From an uncultured Eubacteriales bacterium (GTDB lineage Bacteria; Bacillota; Clostridia; Oscillospirales; Oscillospiraceae), in assembly GCA_900549405.1 (NCBI GenBank), contig URNZ01000085.1, positions 1-5,973 on the forward strand: a stretch of 5,973 bases of DNA, in the 5' to 3' direction. The translations under genes and the position numbers were made by a program. Below are positions 1-4,530 of the stretch, one piece after another (position 1 is the stretch's first letter; every line of letters begins with the position of its first letter). The notes beneath the pieces are model-generated. The model had not been told where the DNA came from, did no database searches, and was given only the letters and a program-made list of their open reading frames with translations.

Positions 1-947
1 TCGCCGTGGCCATGGGCTTCGATGCAATAGTGGGTATGGCCATTGTGGCCTTCGGCGCCGCCATGGGCTACTCCGGCGCTATGATGAACCCCTTCACCGT
101 TGGCGTGGCCCAGGGCATCGCCGAGGTGGCCCCCATGTCCGGCATGGGCTATCGGTTCTTCTGCCACATGGCTCTGCTGGTGGTTGGCTCCGCCCTTACC
201 ATCCGTTACGCCCTGAAGATCCAGGCCGACCCCAGCAAGAGCCTGGTCTATGGCGAGACTGAGCACATCACCATGAGCGAGGACGATGTCCAGAACTCCC
301 CCTTCGGCATCCGGGAAAAGCTGGTCCTGCTCATCCTGCTGGCTGGCATCATCGCCGTGGTCTACGGCTGTAAGGTCTATGGCTGGTACTTCGCCGAGCT
401 GTCCGCTGTCTTCGTCATCATGGGCATCCTCAGCGCCATCGTCATGGGCTGGGGCCCCAACAAGATCGGCGAGCTGTATTCCAAGGGCTTCACTGACATC
501 GCTATGGCCTGTATGATGATCGGTCTGGCCCGGGGTATCCTGATGGTCCTCCAGGCCGGCAACATCATCGACACCGTGGTGTATTACTTCTCCCTGCCTC
601 TGGCGGCGTTCCCCTCCTGGTTCTGCGGCGTGGCTATGCTGGCCATGCAGACTCTGCTGAACTTCCTGATCCCCTCCGGTTCCGGTCAGGCCGCCACCTC
701 CATGCCCATCATGGCCCCCCTGTCCGATCTGCTGGGCGTGTCCCGGGACACCGCCGTCCTGGCCTTCCAGTTTGGCGACGGCCTGTCCAACGTCCTGTGG
801 CCCACCGCCTTCCCCGCCGTCATGGCCGGTCTGGCTGGCATCAAGGTGGAGAAGTGGTGGAAGTTCGCCATCCCCGTGGGCGTGGCCCTGTTCCTGACCC
901 AGGCCGTGCTGATGATCCTGGCTGTGGTCACCGGGTTTGGCATGTAA
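1..947 (+). CDS. YfcC-family membrane transporter, C-terminal part (5' end outside window)
   Basis: The reading frame is open from the first base (codons in phase with base 3) to TAA at 945-947, giving about 314 residues of a polytopic membrane protein. YfcC proteins are usually 450-500 residues, so the N-terminal third is missing. Family signatures seen are a glycine-rich NPFTVGVAQGIAEV segment near the start, a cytoplasmic-looking ADPSKSLVYG stretch, the PSGSGQAATSMPIMAPLSDL motif, and FQFGDGLSN followed by a final hydrophobic helix. Several hydrophobic segments alternate with short loops. YfcC belongs to the ion-transporter/C4-dicarboxylate-carrier-like group; relatives are annotated as basic amino-acid antiporters or short-chain carboxylate carriers, but the substrate cannot be read from sequence. 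The GTG at 6 and ATG at 12 are internal codons, not starts, since the frame continues upstream. Family confidence is high; substrate is unknown. Confidence 0.88.
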   Translation, partial: AVAMGFDAIVGMAIVAFGAAMGYSGAMMNPFTVGVAQGIAEVAPMSGMGYRFFCHMALLVVGSALTIRYALKIQADPSKSLVYGETEHITMSEDDVQNSPFGIREKLVLLILLAGIIAVVYGCKVYGWYFAELSAVFVIMGILSAIVMGWGPNKIGELYSKGFTDIAMACMMIGLARGILMVLQAGNIIDTVVYYFSLPLAAFPSWFCGVAMLAMQTLLNFLIPSGSGQAATSMPIMAPLSDLLGVSRDTAVLAFQFGDGLSNVLWPTAFPAVMAGLAGIKVEKWWKFAIPVGVALFLTQAVLMILAVVTGFGM

Positions 948-982
948 GTCACCTTGAAAACGATCCATACTTAAAAACCATC

Positions 983-1010
983 GTAGGCCGCACCGAAAGG
1001 TGCGGCCTAC
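983..1010. terminator. Bidirectional hairpin terminator between yfcC-like gene and bofA
   Basis: A perfect 12-bp stem (GTAGGCCGCACC at 983-994, its complement at 999-1010) is closed by a GAAA tetraloop. It lies 35 nt after the + stop codon and 4 nt beyond the end of the - strand bofA gene. Read on -, the stem is followed within a few bases by a TTTTT run (from 971-979). Read on +, it is followed by the weaker CTTTATGT. It therefore most plausibly serves both converging units, more efficiently for the - strand operon. Confidence 0.8.
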
Positions 1011-1014
1011 AGCT

Positions 1015-1284
1015 TTATGTCTTACCCAGCGCCCAGTGGAGCAGGCACAGCAGGGCGAAGCCGGGTGCGCCCAGCAGGCCCAGCACCAGGGCGTTGGTCA
1101 GGTTGACCCCCAGCCCAAGCCCTAAGGCGGAGCCGAACCGGGCCAGGGCGGCCAGCAGGGCCAGTCCCGCGCCGGAGCGCAGGGCCAGGCGCATCAGCCG
1201 CCCCACCAGTCCCCGGAGACACAGCAGTGCGCACAGCCCCAAGATCGCGGCGCACCACAGGGCGGGGGAGCCAAGGCCGGTCAC
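1015..1284 (-). CDS. bofA: BofA family inhibitor of pro-sigma-K processing
   Basis: This 89-residue, almost entirely hydrophobic protein matches the BofA size (about 87 residues in Bacillus) and its C-terminal signature: a GVNLTNALVLGLLGAPG stretch near residues 59-75, then a last hydrophobic helix. Hydrophobic segments lie at about 5-25, 34-58 and 64-86. In Bacillus subtilis BofA sits in the outer forespore membrane with SpoIVFA and holds the SpoIVFB protease inactive until the forespore signals. The start is GTG at 1284-1282, which overlaps the TGA of the upstream DUF2508 gene in a 4-nt GTGA. Only a weak G-rich run precedes it, so translation is probably coupled. Being next to a yaaL-like gene is the classic arrangement (yaaL-bofA) and strongly supports the call. 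Whether the local sigma-K has a pro-sequence cannot be told from this window. Confidence 0.85.
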   Translation of the reverse strand: MTGLGSPALWCAAILGLCALLCLRGLVGRLMRLALRSGAGLALLAALARFGSALGLGLGVNLTNALVLGLLGAPGFALLCLLHWALGKT

Positions 1285-1517
1285 GGCTGGGCCCCCAGCT
1301 GCTTCAGGCGGCGGAGGAGATAGTTGTACCGGGCCTGAAGGGCGTTGATCTCGAAGACATAGGACTCGATCAGGTCCCCGTCGCTGGTCTGGTTAAAGCA
1401 GCCATAGGCCTGGTTGATCTGGGCACGGGTGCGGGAGAGGGAGGACATCAGCGCCCGGCGCTCCGCCTCGTCCGGGTCCCGGGCGCGGCGGGGGGAGATG
1501 CGAACTGGCTGGATCAT
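1281..1517 (-). CDS. yaaL: YaaL-like DUF2508 family protein
   Basis: This is a 78-residue soluble, helical protein. The C-terminal half carries the DUF2508 pattern: a cluster of Ala/Gln and aromatic residues, then DGDLIESYVFEINALQARYN and a basic YLLRRLKQ end. YaaL of Bacillus is about the same length, and its function is unknown. The ATG at 1517-1515 is chosen because AAAGGAG lies 8 nt upstream of it. A longer reading to 1595 would add 26 residues with no binding site and would run through the promoter proposed here. It is the first gene of a two-gene operon with bofA (4-nt overlap). In Bacillus the pair follows dnaX-yaaK-recR; here no recR is present upstream, and a promoter region precedes the pair instead. 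Confidence 0.82.
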   Translation of the reverse strand: MIQPVRISPRRARDPDEAERRALMSSLSRTRAQINQAYGCFNQTSDGDLIESYVFEINALQARYNYLLRRLKQLGAQP

Positions 1518-1549
1518 GGGGCAGGCTCCTTTCTGTTCCGGTTTATCCC

Positions 1550-1577
1550 ATTGTATGGATATTCTGGACAGATATGC
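1550..1577 (-). promoter_or_regulatory. Sigma-E-like sporulation promoter of yaaL-bofA
   Basis: Read on -, GCATATC (1577-1571) is followed after 13 nt by CATACAAT (1557-1550). The Bacillus sigma-E consensus is roughly KMATATT, 13-15 nt, CATACANT, so the -10 is a full match and the -35 differs only at its last base. The predicted start near 1542 leaves a leader of about 25 nt with the AAAGGAG site correctly inside it. No sigma-A-like pair of boxes is obvious here. Control of a BofA operon by the mother-cell sigma factor is biologically coherent. The motif is seen; its activity is inferred. Confidence 0.65.
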
Positions 1578-1614
1578 CGCCGGATAACCGGCCAAACGGA
1601 GCGAAAGCGAGAAA

Positions 1615-1648
1615 ATTCCCCGGATCGCGGCAAAACGGTCCGGGGAAT
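1615..1648 (-). terminator. Hairpin terminator downstream of the DUF6514-like gene
   Basis: A perfect 10-bp inverted repeat, ATTCCCCGGA (1615-1624) and TCCGGGGAAT (1639-1648), encloses a 14-nt loop. On the - strand the stem ends in AATTTTC, a short T-run; on + it is followed by CAAAAC, so only the - direction looks like an intrinsic terminator. It sits about 140 nt beyond the stop of the 1786-2019 gene and just ahead of the yaaL promoter, so it would insulate the two - strand units. The T-tract is short, and the loop is larger than usual. Confidence 0.5.
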
Positions 1649-1653
1649 CAAAA

Positions 1654-1687
1654 CATGTTTGACAACATGGGGGAGAAGGGGTATAAT
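1654..1687 (+). promoter_or_regulatory. Consensus sigma-A promoter with overlapping inverted repeat
   Basis: TTGACA at 1659-1664 and TATAAT at 1682-1687 are both perfect consensus hexamers separated by the ideal 17 nt. The -35 is embedded in a perfect inverted repeat, CATGTT (1654-1659), TGAC, AACATG (1664-1669), a plausible repressor site. On the - strand the same bases read GTTGTCAAA, one mismatch from the Spo0A box TTTGTCRAA. Transcription would start near 1694 and run rightwards. No open reading frame with a binding site follows, so the product is either a small RNA antisense to the DUF6514-like gene's 3' end or a leader of more than 500 nt for the LytTR regulator at 2237. Confidence 0.75.
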
Positions 1688-1693
1688 CTAGCA

Positions 1694-1790
1694 GCTAAAA
1701 TGAGAGTAGTGCGGGTTTTGTAACCGAATTTCCAGGTAAAAGCGCGTAGAGCCGGATCTTGACACCGGATATTGGCCCCCTGATCTCAGA
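1694..1790 (+). ncRNA. Candidate untranslated transcript from the consensus promoter
   Basis: This is the stretch downstream of the perfect sigma-A promoter; no known RNA family was recognised. A nested fold can be drawn: UGAGA (1701-1705) with UCUCA (1784-1788), a small GGUU-UUGU-AACC hairpin (1714-1725), CAGG (1733-1736) with CCUG (1779-1782), and CCGG (1752-1755) with CCGG (1765-1768). These stems are short and could be chance. The right end overlaps the last codons of the convergent DUF6514-like gene. No clear + strand terminator is visible, so the 3' end given is only the end of the proposed fold. Confidence 0.3.
1716..1726 (+). repeat. TTTTGTAACCG 11-mer, copy 1 (copy 2 at 2211-2221)
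   Basis: The identical 11 bases occur at 1716-1726 and 2211-2221, one on each side of the DUF6514-like gene and both outside coding sequence. Copy 1 is extended to GGTTTTGTAACC, which is self-complementary at its ends. Copy 2 contains the right arm of the inverted repeat in front of the LytTR gene and abuts its ribosome binding site. The arrangement hints that one regulator binds both places, but an 11-base match alone is modest evidence. Confidence 0.45.
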
Positions 1791-2019
1791 CCCCTAAGGT
1801 GTCCTGGATCACGTCCCAGAGGGAGACGGGACTCAGCTCCAGCCGGTTGCAGCGCCGAACAAAAGAGAGGGCGTCGGCGGCGTTGAGAAACACGTCGTGG
1901 ATCGCCAGGATCTCTGTGGTGCGGTTCTGCTCCACCTGACAGGCACAGACGCCATAGGCGCTGTAGTTGCCCAGGTCAGGATCGAAGCACTGCTCCGGCA
2001 CGGAACGATATTCGATCAT
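1786..2019 (-). CDS. Small DUF6514-like protein, function unknown
   Basis: This is a 77-residue soluble protein. The C-terminal half has a run resembling DUF6514, a small clostridial family: an acidic/hydrophobic strand (IHDVFLNAADALSFVRRCN), then LELSPVSLWDVIQDTLG, like the family's pattern of a Cys-Asn dipeptide followed by a Leu-Ser-Pro turn and a closing helix. The N-terminal half is beta-like (YSAYGVCACQV). No catalytic motif, membrane segment or export signal is seen. The ATG at 2019-2017 is supported by AAAGGGGG 8 nt upstream. It is transcribed alone, away from the LytTR gene. Its 3' end overlaps a rightward transcript predicted from the 1654-1687 promoter. The family assignment is from memory of the pattern; the existence of the gene is well supported. 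Confidence 0.72.
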   Translation of the reverse strand: MIEYRSVPEQCFDPDLGNYSAYGVCACQVEQNRTTEILAIHDVFLNAADALSFVRRCNRLELSPVSLWDVIQDTLGV

Positions 2020-2062
2020 ACTTGTGGCCCCCTTTCTTGTTGGCTTGGCTTTTGCTGGGTCT

Positions 2063-2071
2063 ACTATACCA
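2063..2071 (-). promoter_or_regulatory. Extended -10 promoter of the DUF6514-like gene
   Basis: On -, TGGTATAGT reads as an extended -10 element (TGn followed by TATAGT, 5 of 6 to consensus). No good -35 hexamer lies 16-18 nt upstream, where the sequence is GC-rich, which is typical when an extended -10 is used. Transcription would start near 2056, about 37 nt before the ATG. Confidence 0.5.
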
Positions 2072-2124
2072 CACGCGGGGCCGCCTGGACCGTTGCCGAT
2101 GAAAATGAAGGGGCTGCCGATGAA

Positions 2125-2133
2125 TTTGACAAA
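2125..2133 (-). promoter_or_regulatory. Spo0A-box-like site (TTTGTCAAA)
   Basis: On -, TTTGTCAAA matches the Spo0A box TTTGTCRAA at every position. It lies in the AT-rich control region between the divergent DUF6514-like and LytTR genes, 104 bp before the LytTR ATG. Weaker relatives follow on the same strand at about 2145-2151 and 2202-2208, where + reads TTCGAC. The + strand core TTTGACAA also recurs at 1658-1665 over the orphan promoter's -35. A 9-bp match can arise by chance, and the core also resembles a bare -35 TTGACA, though no good -10 follows it. Confidence 0.35.
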
Positions 2134-2189
2134 TCGAGCAGACGTTCGACTGAAAAACCCGTCTATTTTGTTTGCATAACGACAGAAAA

Positions 2190-2219
2190 GTTACAAATTG
2201 GTTTCGACGATTTTGTAAC
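2190..2219. promoter_or_regulatory. Operator-like inverted repeat before the LytTR regulator
   Basis: GTTACAAA (2190-2197) and TTTGTAAC (2212-2219) form a perfect 8-bp inverted repeat with a 14-nt spacer. The arm centres are 22 bp apart, about two helical turns, so a dimer could contact both on one face. The right arm ends one base before the GGAGAGG ribosome binding site, so binding, or pairing of the arms in the mRNA, could affect expression of the regulator. It does not match the usual LytTR direct-repeat site well. No convincing promoter for the regulator gene was found; TTGTTT (2168-2173) with TACAAA (2192-2197) is the best, and it is weak. Confidence 0.5.
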
Positions 2220-2236
2220 CGGAGAGGACTATTTTT

Positions 2237-2965
2237 ATGCGCATCGCGATTTGTGAGGACAGCCAGCTGGACCGGGAGCTGCTGGTGGGCGTGGTGGACC
2301 ACTATGCCGCCCAGCGGGGCAGAAGCATCCAGGTGACGGCCTATGGCGGCGGCCTGGGGCTGATCCACGACGTGGAGGACGGGGAGCACTTTGACCTGGC
2401 CTTTCTGGACAACCTCATGGACGACATTCTGGGCATTGAAGTGGCCCGCCGCCTGCGGGAACTGGATTTTCGCGGTCCGCTGGTGTTCATCTCCTCCACC
2501 GACGCCTATGCCGTGGCCGGGTATCAGGTGGCCGCAGCGGCCTATCTCCTCAAGCCCTATGACTATGAGACGGTGGCGGAGGTGCTGGACAAGTTCCTCC
2601 CCGAGGGCGGCCTGGAGGGGATCTATGCCGTCCACCGCCGTTCCGCCGTGGTCCAGCTGCCCTATCGGGACATTTTATATGTGGAAAGCCAGAACGCAAA
2701 GTGCGTGTTCCACTGCCGGGACGGCCAGACCCACGTGGTCTATAAGACGCTGAACACTGTGGAGCAGGAGCTGGGGGACCGGCGGTTTCTCCGCTGCCAC
2801 CAGAGCTTTCTGGTGAACATGGACCAGGTCCAGTCCGCCGACCAGGCCTTCCACCTGTCCAGCGGGGACGCGGTGCCCATCCGTCAGCGGGAACTTAAGC
2901 GCATCCGGGAGCGCTATCTGAACTATCTGTCCGGGAAGGGCCGCCCTGCCGTCAGGCCAGAGTGA
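2237..2965 (+). CDS. LytTR-family (AgrA-like) response regulator
   Basis: This is a 242-residue two-domain transcription regulator. Residues 1-120 are a receiver domain: acidic pair E7-D8, phospho-acceptor D58 in FDLAFLD, S86/T88 at the switch position in VFISST, and K106-P107 in YLLKPYD. Residues 125-235 are a LytTR DNA-binding domain with ILYVESQ, a VVYKTLNTVEQEL segment, FLRCHQSFLVNMDQV and the closing VPIRQRELKRIRERY. Family members are phosphorylated by membrane kinases such as AgrC and control peptide-signalled, bacteriocin or virulence genes. No kinase, peptide or exporter gene is in the window, so the partner is unknown. The ATG at 2237 has GGAGAGG 9 nt upstream. The 3' end overlaps the convergent amidase gene by 14 bp with no terminator between them. 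Confidence 0.92.
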   Translation: MRIAICEDSQLDRELLVGVVDHYAAQRGRSIQVTAYGGGLGLIHDVEDGEHFDLAFLDNLMDDILGIEVARRLRELDFRGPLVFISSTDAYAVAGYQVAAAAYLLKPYDYETVAEVLDKFLPEGGLEGIYAVHRRSAVVQLPYRDILYVESQNAKCVFHCRDGQTHVVYKTLNTVEQELGDRRFLRCHQSFLVNMDQVQSADQAFHLSSGDAVPIRQRELKRIRERYLNYLSGKGRPAVRPE

Positions 2966-3692
2966 CAAAGTCTCCGCTGGCATAGCCGGTGACGCCGTCG
3001 TACTCCACCAGATACCAGCCGTCAAACTGGTTGAACACCGTCAGCCGCGCCCCGTCCGGGGCCTGGGCCAGGATGGTCCCGTCGGTATCCGGGCGGTCCC
3101 GGATGTTCAGCACTCCCCAGGAGACGTCCACCACAGCGGGGCGGTCCTGCCGGGTGGAGAAGAAGGGGATGCCGAAATACTCTGTGAGGGACAGGGCCAG
3201 ATTGCGGGCCACCGCGTCTAAGTTATTTTGGATCCAGACGGCATCAGAGGTGTTGTCGTGGAAGGCCAGCTCCAAAAAGACGGAGGGGGCCCGGACCCGC
3301 CGCACCTCCCCGATGGCGGTGGTGGGCTGGGCCTGCACCAGATTGGGCAGGGGATAGATGGCTTTCAGCCCGTCGGCAATGATCTCCGCCGCCCGCTGCC
3401 CCTGGGCGCTGCCGGGATAGTAGAACACCAGGGACCCCCGGGCCGAGCCATACCGCCCCGGCGGCGCGGCGTTGGAGTGCAGCGCCAGGTGCAGGTCATA
3501 CCGCCCGGCGTTGGAGGCCGCGATGGACGACACCGCCGTCATCTCCGGCGTGTTGCGCACATACCGGATGCCTGAGGCGTCCAGATAGGGCACCAGCTTG
3601 TCGGCCAGCAGATTCATGTACTGCTCCTCCGTGCCCCCGGTGACGAACTGATTGTTCTCCTGGGTGGAGGGGGAGAGATAGATGATGGGCAT
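2952..3692 (-). CDS. N-acetylmuramoyl-L-alanine amidase with C-terminal SH3 domain
   Basis: This 246-residue cell-wall hydrolase cleaves the bond between MurNAc and L-Ala of peptidoglycan stems. Residues 1-175 are an Amidase_3-type zinc domain with E22, H72 in LALHSNA and the catalytic-type E141 in VFLELAFHDN. The usual first motif, DPGHGG, is replaced by LSPSTQENN, so the canonical first zinc-binding His is absent. This SPS-Q variant recurs in clostridial and phage amidases, as far as I recall. Residues 185-246 are a bacterial SH3 domain (LNIRDRP, GARLTVF, GWYLVEYDGVTGYASGDFV), likely a wall-binding module. No signal peptide or membrane segment is present, so it would stay in the cytoplasm until lysis, as do mother-cell spore amidases such as CwlC; this is inference. 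The ATG at 3692 has AGGAGG 7 nt upstream. Confidence 0.88.
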   Translation of the reverse strand: MPIIYLSPSTQENNQFVTGGTEEQYMNLLADKLVPYLDASGIRYVRNTPEMTAVSSIAASNAGRYDLHLALHSNAAPPGRYGSARGSLVFYYPGSAQGQRAAEIIADGLKAIYPLPNLVQAQPTTAIGEVRRVRAPSVFLELAFHDNTSDAVWIQNNLDAVARNLALSLTEYFGIPFFSTRQDRPAVVDVSWGVLNIRDRPDTDGTILAQAPDGARLTVFNQFDGWYLVEYDGVTGYASGDFVTLA

Positions 3693-3715
3693 AAGAACAC
3701 CTCCTACAAGTGCCC

Positions 3716-3743
3716 CATCCTATGAAAGACCCACAAAAACGGT
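3716..3743 (-). promoter_or_regulatory. Possible sigma-K/sigma-E-like promoter of the amidase gene
   Basis: On -, CATAGGATG (3724-3716) matches the sigma-K -10 CATANNNTA except at its last base, and an AC dinucleotide (3743-3742) lies 17 nt upstream, the expected -35 position. The -10 also matches the sigma-E box CATACANT at six of eight positions. The predicted start near 3708 leaves only about 16 nt of leader, with AGGAGG very near the 5' end. Information content is low. Read-through from the CRP/FNR gene is the alternative source of transcript. Confidence 0.25.
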
Positions 3744-3746
3744 GAA

Positions 3747-3785
3747 GCGCCCCCGGCGGAACAGATTCGTTCCAGCTGGGGGCGC
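3747..3785 (-). terminator. Hairpin terminator after the CRP/FNR-type gene
   Basis: GCGCCCCC (3747-3754) and GGGGGCGC (3778-3785) form a perfect 8-bp stem. An inner 5-bp stem, GGAAC (3758-3762) with GTTCC (3769-3773), continues it across a small internal loop to a 6-nt apical loop. On -, TTCACCG and then TTTTT follow, so the T-run begins 7 nt after the stem and termination may be incomplete. It begins 18 nt past the CRP/FNR stop codon and lies before the amidase gene. Confidence 0.6.
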
Positions 3786-3803
3786 TGTGCTGTGCTGTTC
3801 AGT

Positions 3804-4448
3804 TTATTCCTCCTGACACAACCTCTCCAGCCCCGGGCGGTTCAGAATCTGGATGCGGCGGTAGCCCAGTTCCACCAGGCCCCGGCGGGACAGGTCGTTT
3901 AAAATGCGGCTGACGGTGACGCGGCTGACGGAGACGGAGTCGGCGATGTCGTCCTGGCTGCACTGGAGACAGTCGTCCCCGTCGGCCAGGGAGAGGAGAT
4001 AGCGGGCCACCCGCCACTGGGCGGGGCGGAAGGCCATCTGGTCCACCTGGTGGGACAGCAGCCGCACGGTGCGGGCCAGGTATTTCATCATGGCCAGGGC
4101 CAGCTCCGGGTCTCGGGCGATGGCCTGGGTGACCAGCTCCCGGTCGATGGGCACCAGCTGGCAGGGGGTGAGAGCCACGGCGGAGGACACCCGGGGCAGC
4201 TCGTCCAGGAAGGACGCCTCGCCGAACAGGCTGCCCGCCCGATAGATGTTCAGCACTCGCTCGTCCCCGGTCTCTGACTGGATGAAGCTCTTCACCCGGC
4301 CCTCCTTTAAATAGTAGAAGCAGGTGGCCTCCGTCCCCTGGAGATAGATGAGAAAGCCGGGGGAGCAGCGGATGGCCGCCCGGCTCTGGGCAAAAGGCTC
4401 CCAGATATGGGCGGGCAGGTCCATCTCGCCCAAGGTCTGTCGGTCCAT
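3804..4448 (-). CDS. CRP/FNR-family transcriptional regulator
   Basis: This is a 214-residue regulator. Residues 20-110 form the cyclic-nucleotide-binding-like beta barrel, with GSLFGEASFLDELPRVSSA matching the phosphate-binding cassette region (E77, R86). A long dimerisation helix spans about 113-137, and a winged helix-turn-helix spans 160-195 with recognition helix SVSRVTVSRILNDL. In that helix R176 and R181 match CRP's DNA-contacting arginines, but the position of CRP's Glu181 is Val177, so its site probably differs from TGTGA-N6-TCACA. There is no N-terminal cysteine cluster of the FNR type, so it is unlikely to hold an iron-sulfur cluster. The ATG at 4448 has GGAGG 7 nt upstream; an upstream in-frame TTG at 4463 overlaps that site and is not used. 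It is divergent from leuC and may be its local regulator. Ligand unknown. Confidence 0.9.
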   Translation of the reverse strand: MDRQTLGEMDLPAHIWEPFAQSRAAIRCSPGFLIYLQGTEATCFYYLKEGRVKSFIQSETGDERVLNIYRAGSLFGEASFLDELPRVSSAVALTPCQLVPIDRELVTQAIARDPELALAMMKYLARTVRLLSHQVDQMAFRPAQWRVARYLLSLADGDDCLQCSQDDIADSVSVSRVTVSRILNDLSRRGLVELGYRRIQILNRPGLERLCQEE

Positions 4449-4476
4449 AGAGACACCTCCCAAAGAATTTTCTTCA

Positions 4477-4506
4477 ATTATAACATGCTTTACATTTTTT
4501 TGGCAA
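4477..4506 (-). promoter_or_regulatory. Sigma-A promoter of the CRP/FNR-type gene
   Basis: On -, TTGCCA (4506-4501) and TATAAT (4482-4477) are separated by 18 nt. The -10 is perfect and the -35 differs at one base. Transcription would start near 4470, leaving about 22 nt of leader that contains GGGAGG. Confidence 0.65.
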
Positions 4507-4526
4507 GCACCCTGTCATACTATAGG
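4500..4526 (+). promoter_or_regulatory. Weak candidate promoter of leuCD
   Basis: TTGGCA (4500-4505) is followed after 15 nt by TATAGG (4521-4526), a short spacer with a four-of-six -10. Another -10, TACAAT (4532-4537), has no -35 at the right distance. Either would be sub-optimal alone, which fits a promoter that depends on or is modulated by a regulator. The region before leuC is only 116 bp and shows no T-box or long leader. Confidence 0.35.
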
Positions 4527-4530
4527 ACAG
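4512..4530. promoter_or_regulatory. Operator-like inverted repeat between CRP/FNR gene and leuC
   Basis: CTGTC (4512-4516) and GACAG (4526-4530) form a perfect 5-bp inverted repeat around 9 nt that themselves contain the palindrome CTATAG. It overlaps the proposed leuC -10 and lies just upstream of the regulator gene's -35. A protein bound here would block leuC and could act on its own gene. The CRP/FNR-type protein encoded next door is the obvious candidate, although its family usually uses 6-nt spacers. Confidence 0.45.

Noticed and set aside
797..1348. 183-residue ORF on + spanning the yfcC end, terminator and bofA
   Set aside because: Arg/Pro/Ser-rich shadow composition; it crosses a clear terminator and the bofA gene.
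1518..1595. N-terminal extension of the DUF2508 protein to 104 residues
   Set aside because: The extension crosses the proposed promoter and lacks a binding site, while the ATG at 1517 has a strong one and gives the normal family length.
1700..1723. Seven-codon ORF (MRVVRVL) just after the orphan promoter, as a leader peptide
   Set aside because: No ribosome binding site and only about 6 nt of leader; no run of a regulatory amino acid and no attenuator hairpin follows.
1694..1790. Tetrahydrofolate or TPP riboswitch, suggested by GAGAGUAG and CCUGAUCU-like pieces
   Set aside because: The remaining conserved core elements of either family are absent, and no folate or thiamine gene follows.
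1976..2635. 219-residue ORF on - across the LytTR gene start
   Set aside because: It overlaps a well-supported regulator gene and the AT-rich control region, and has no domain resemblance.
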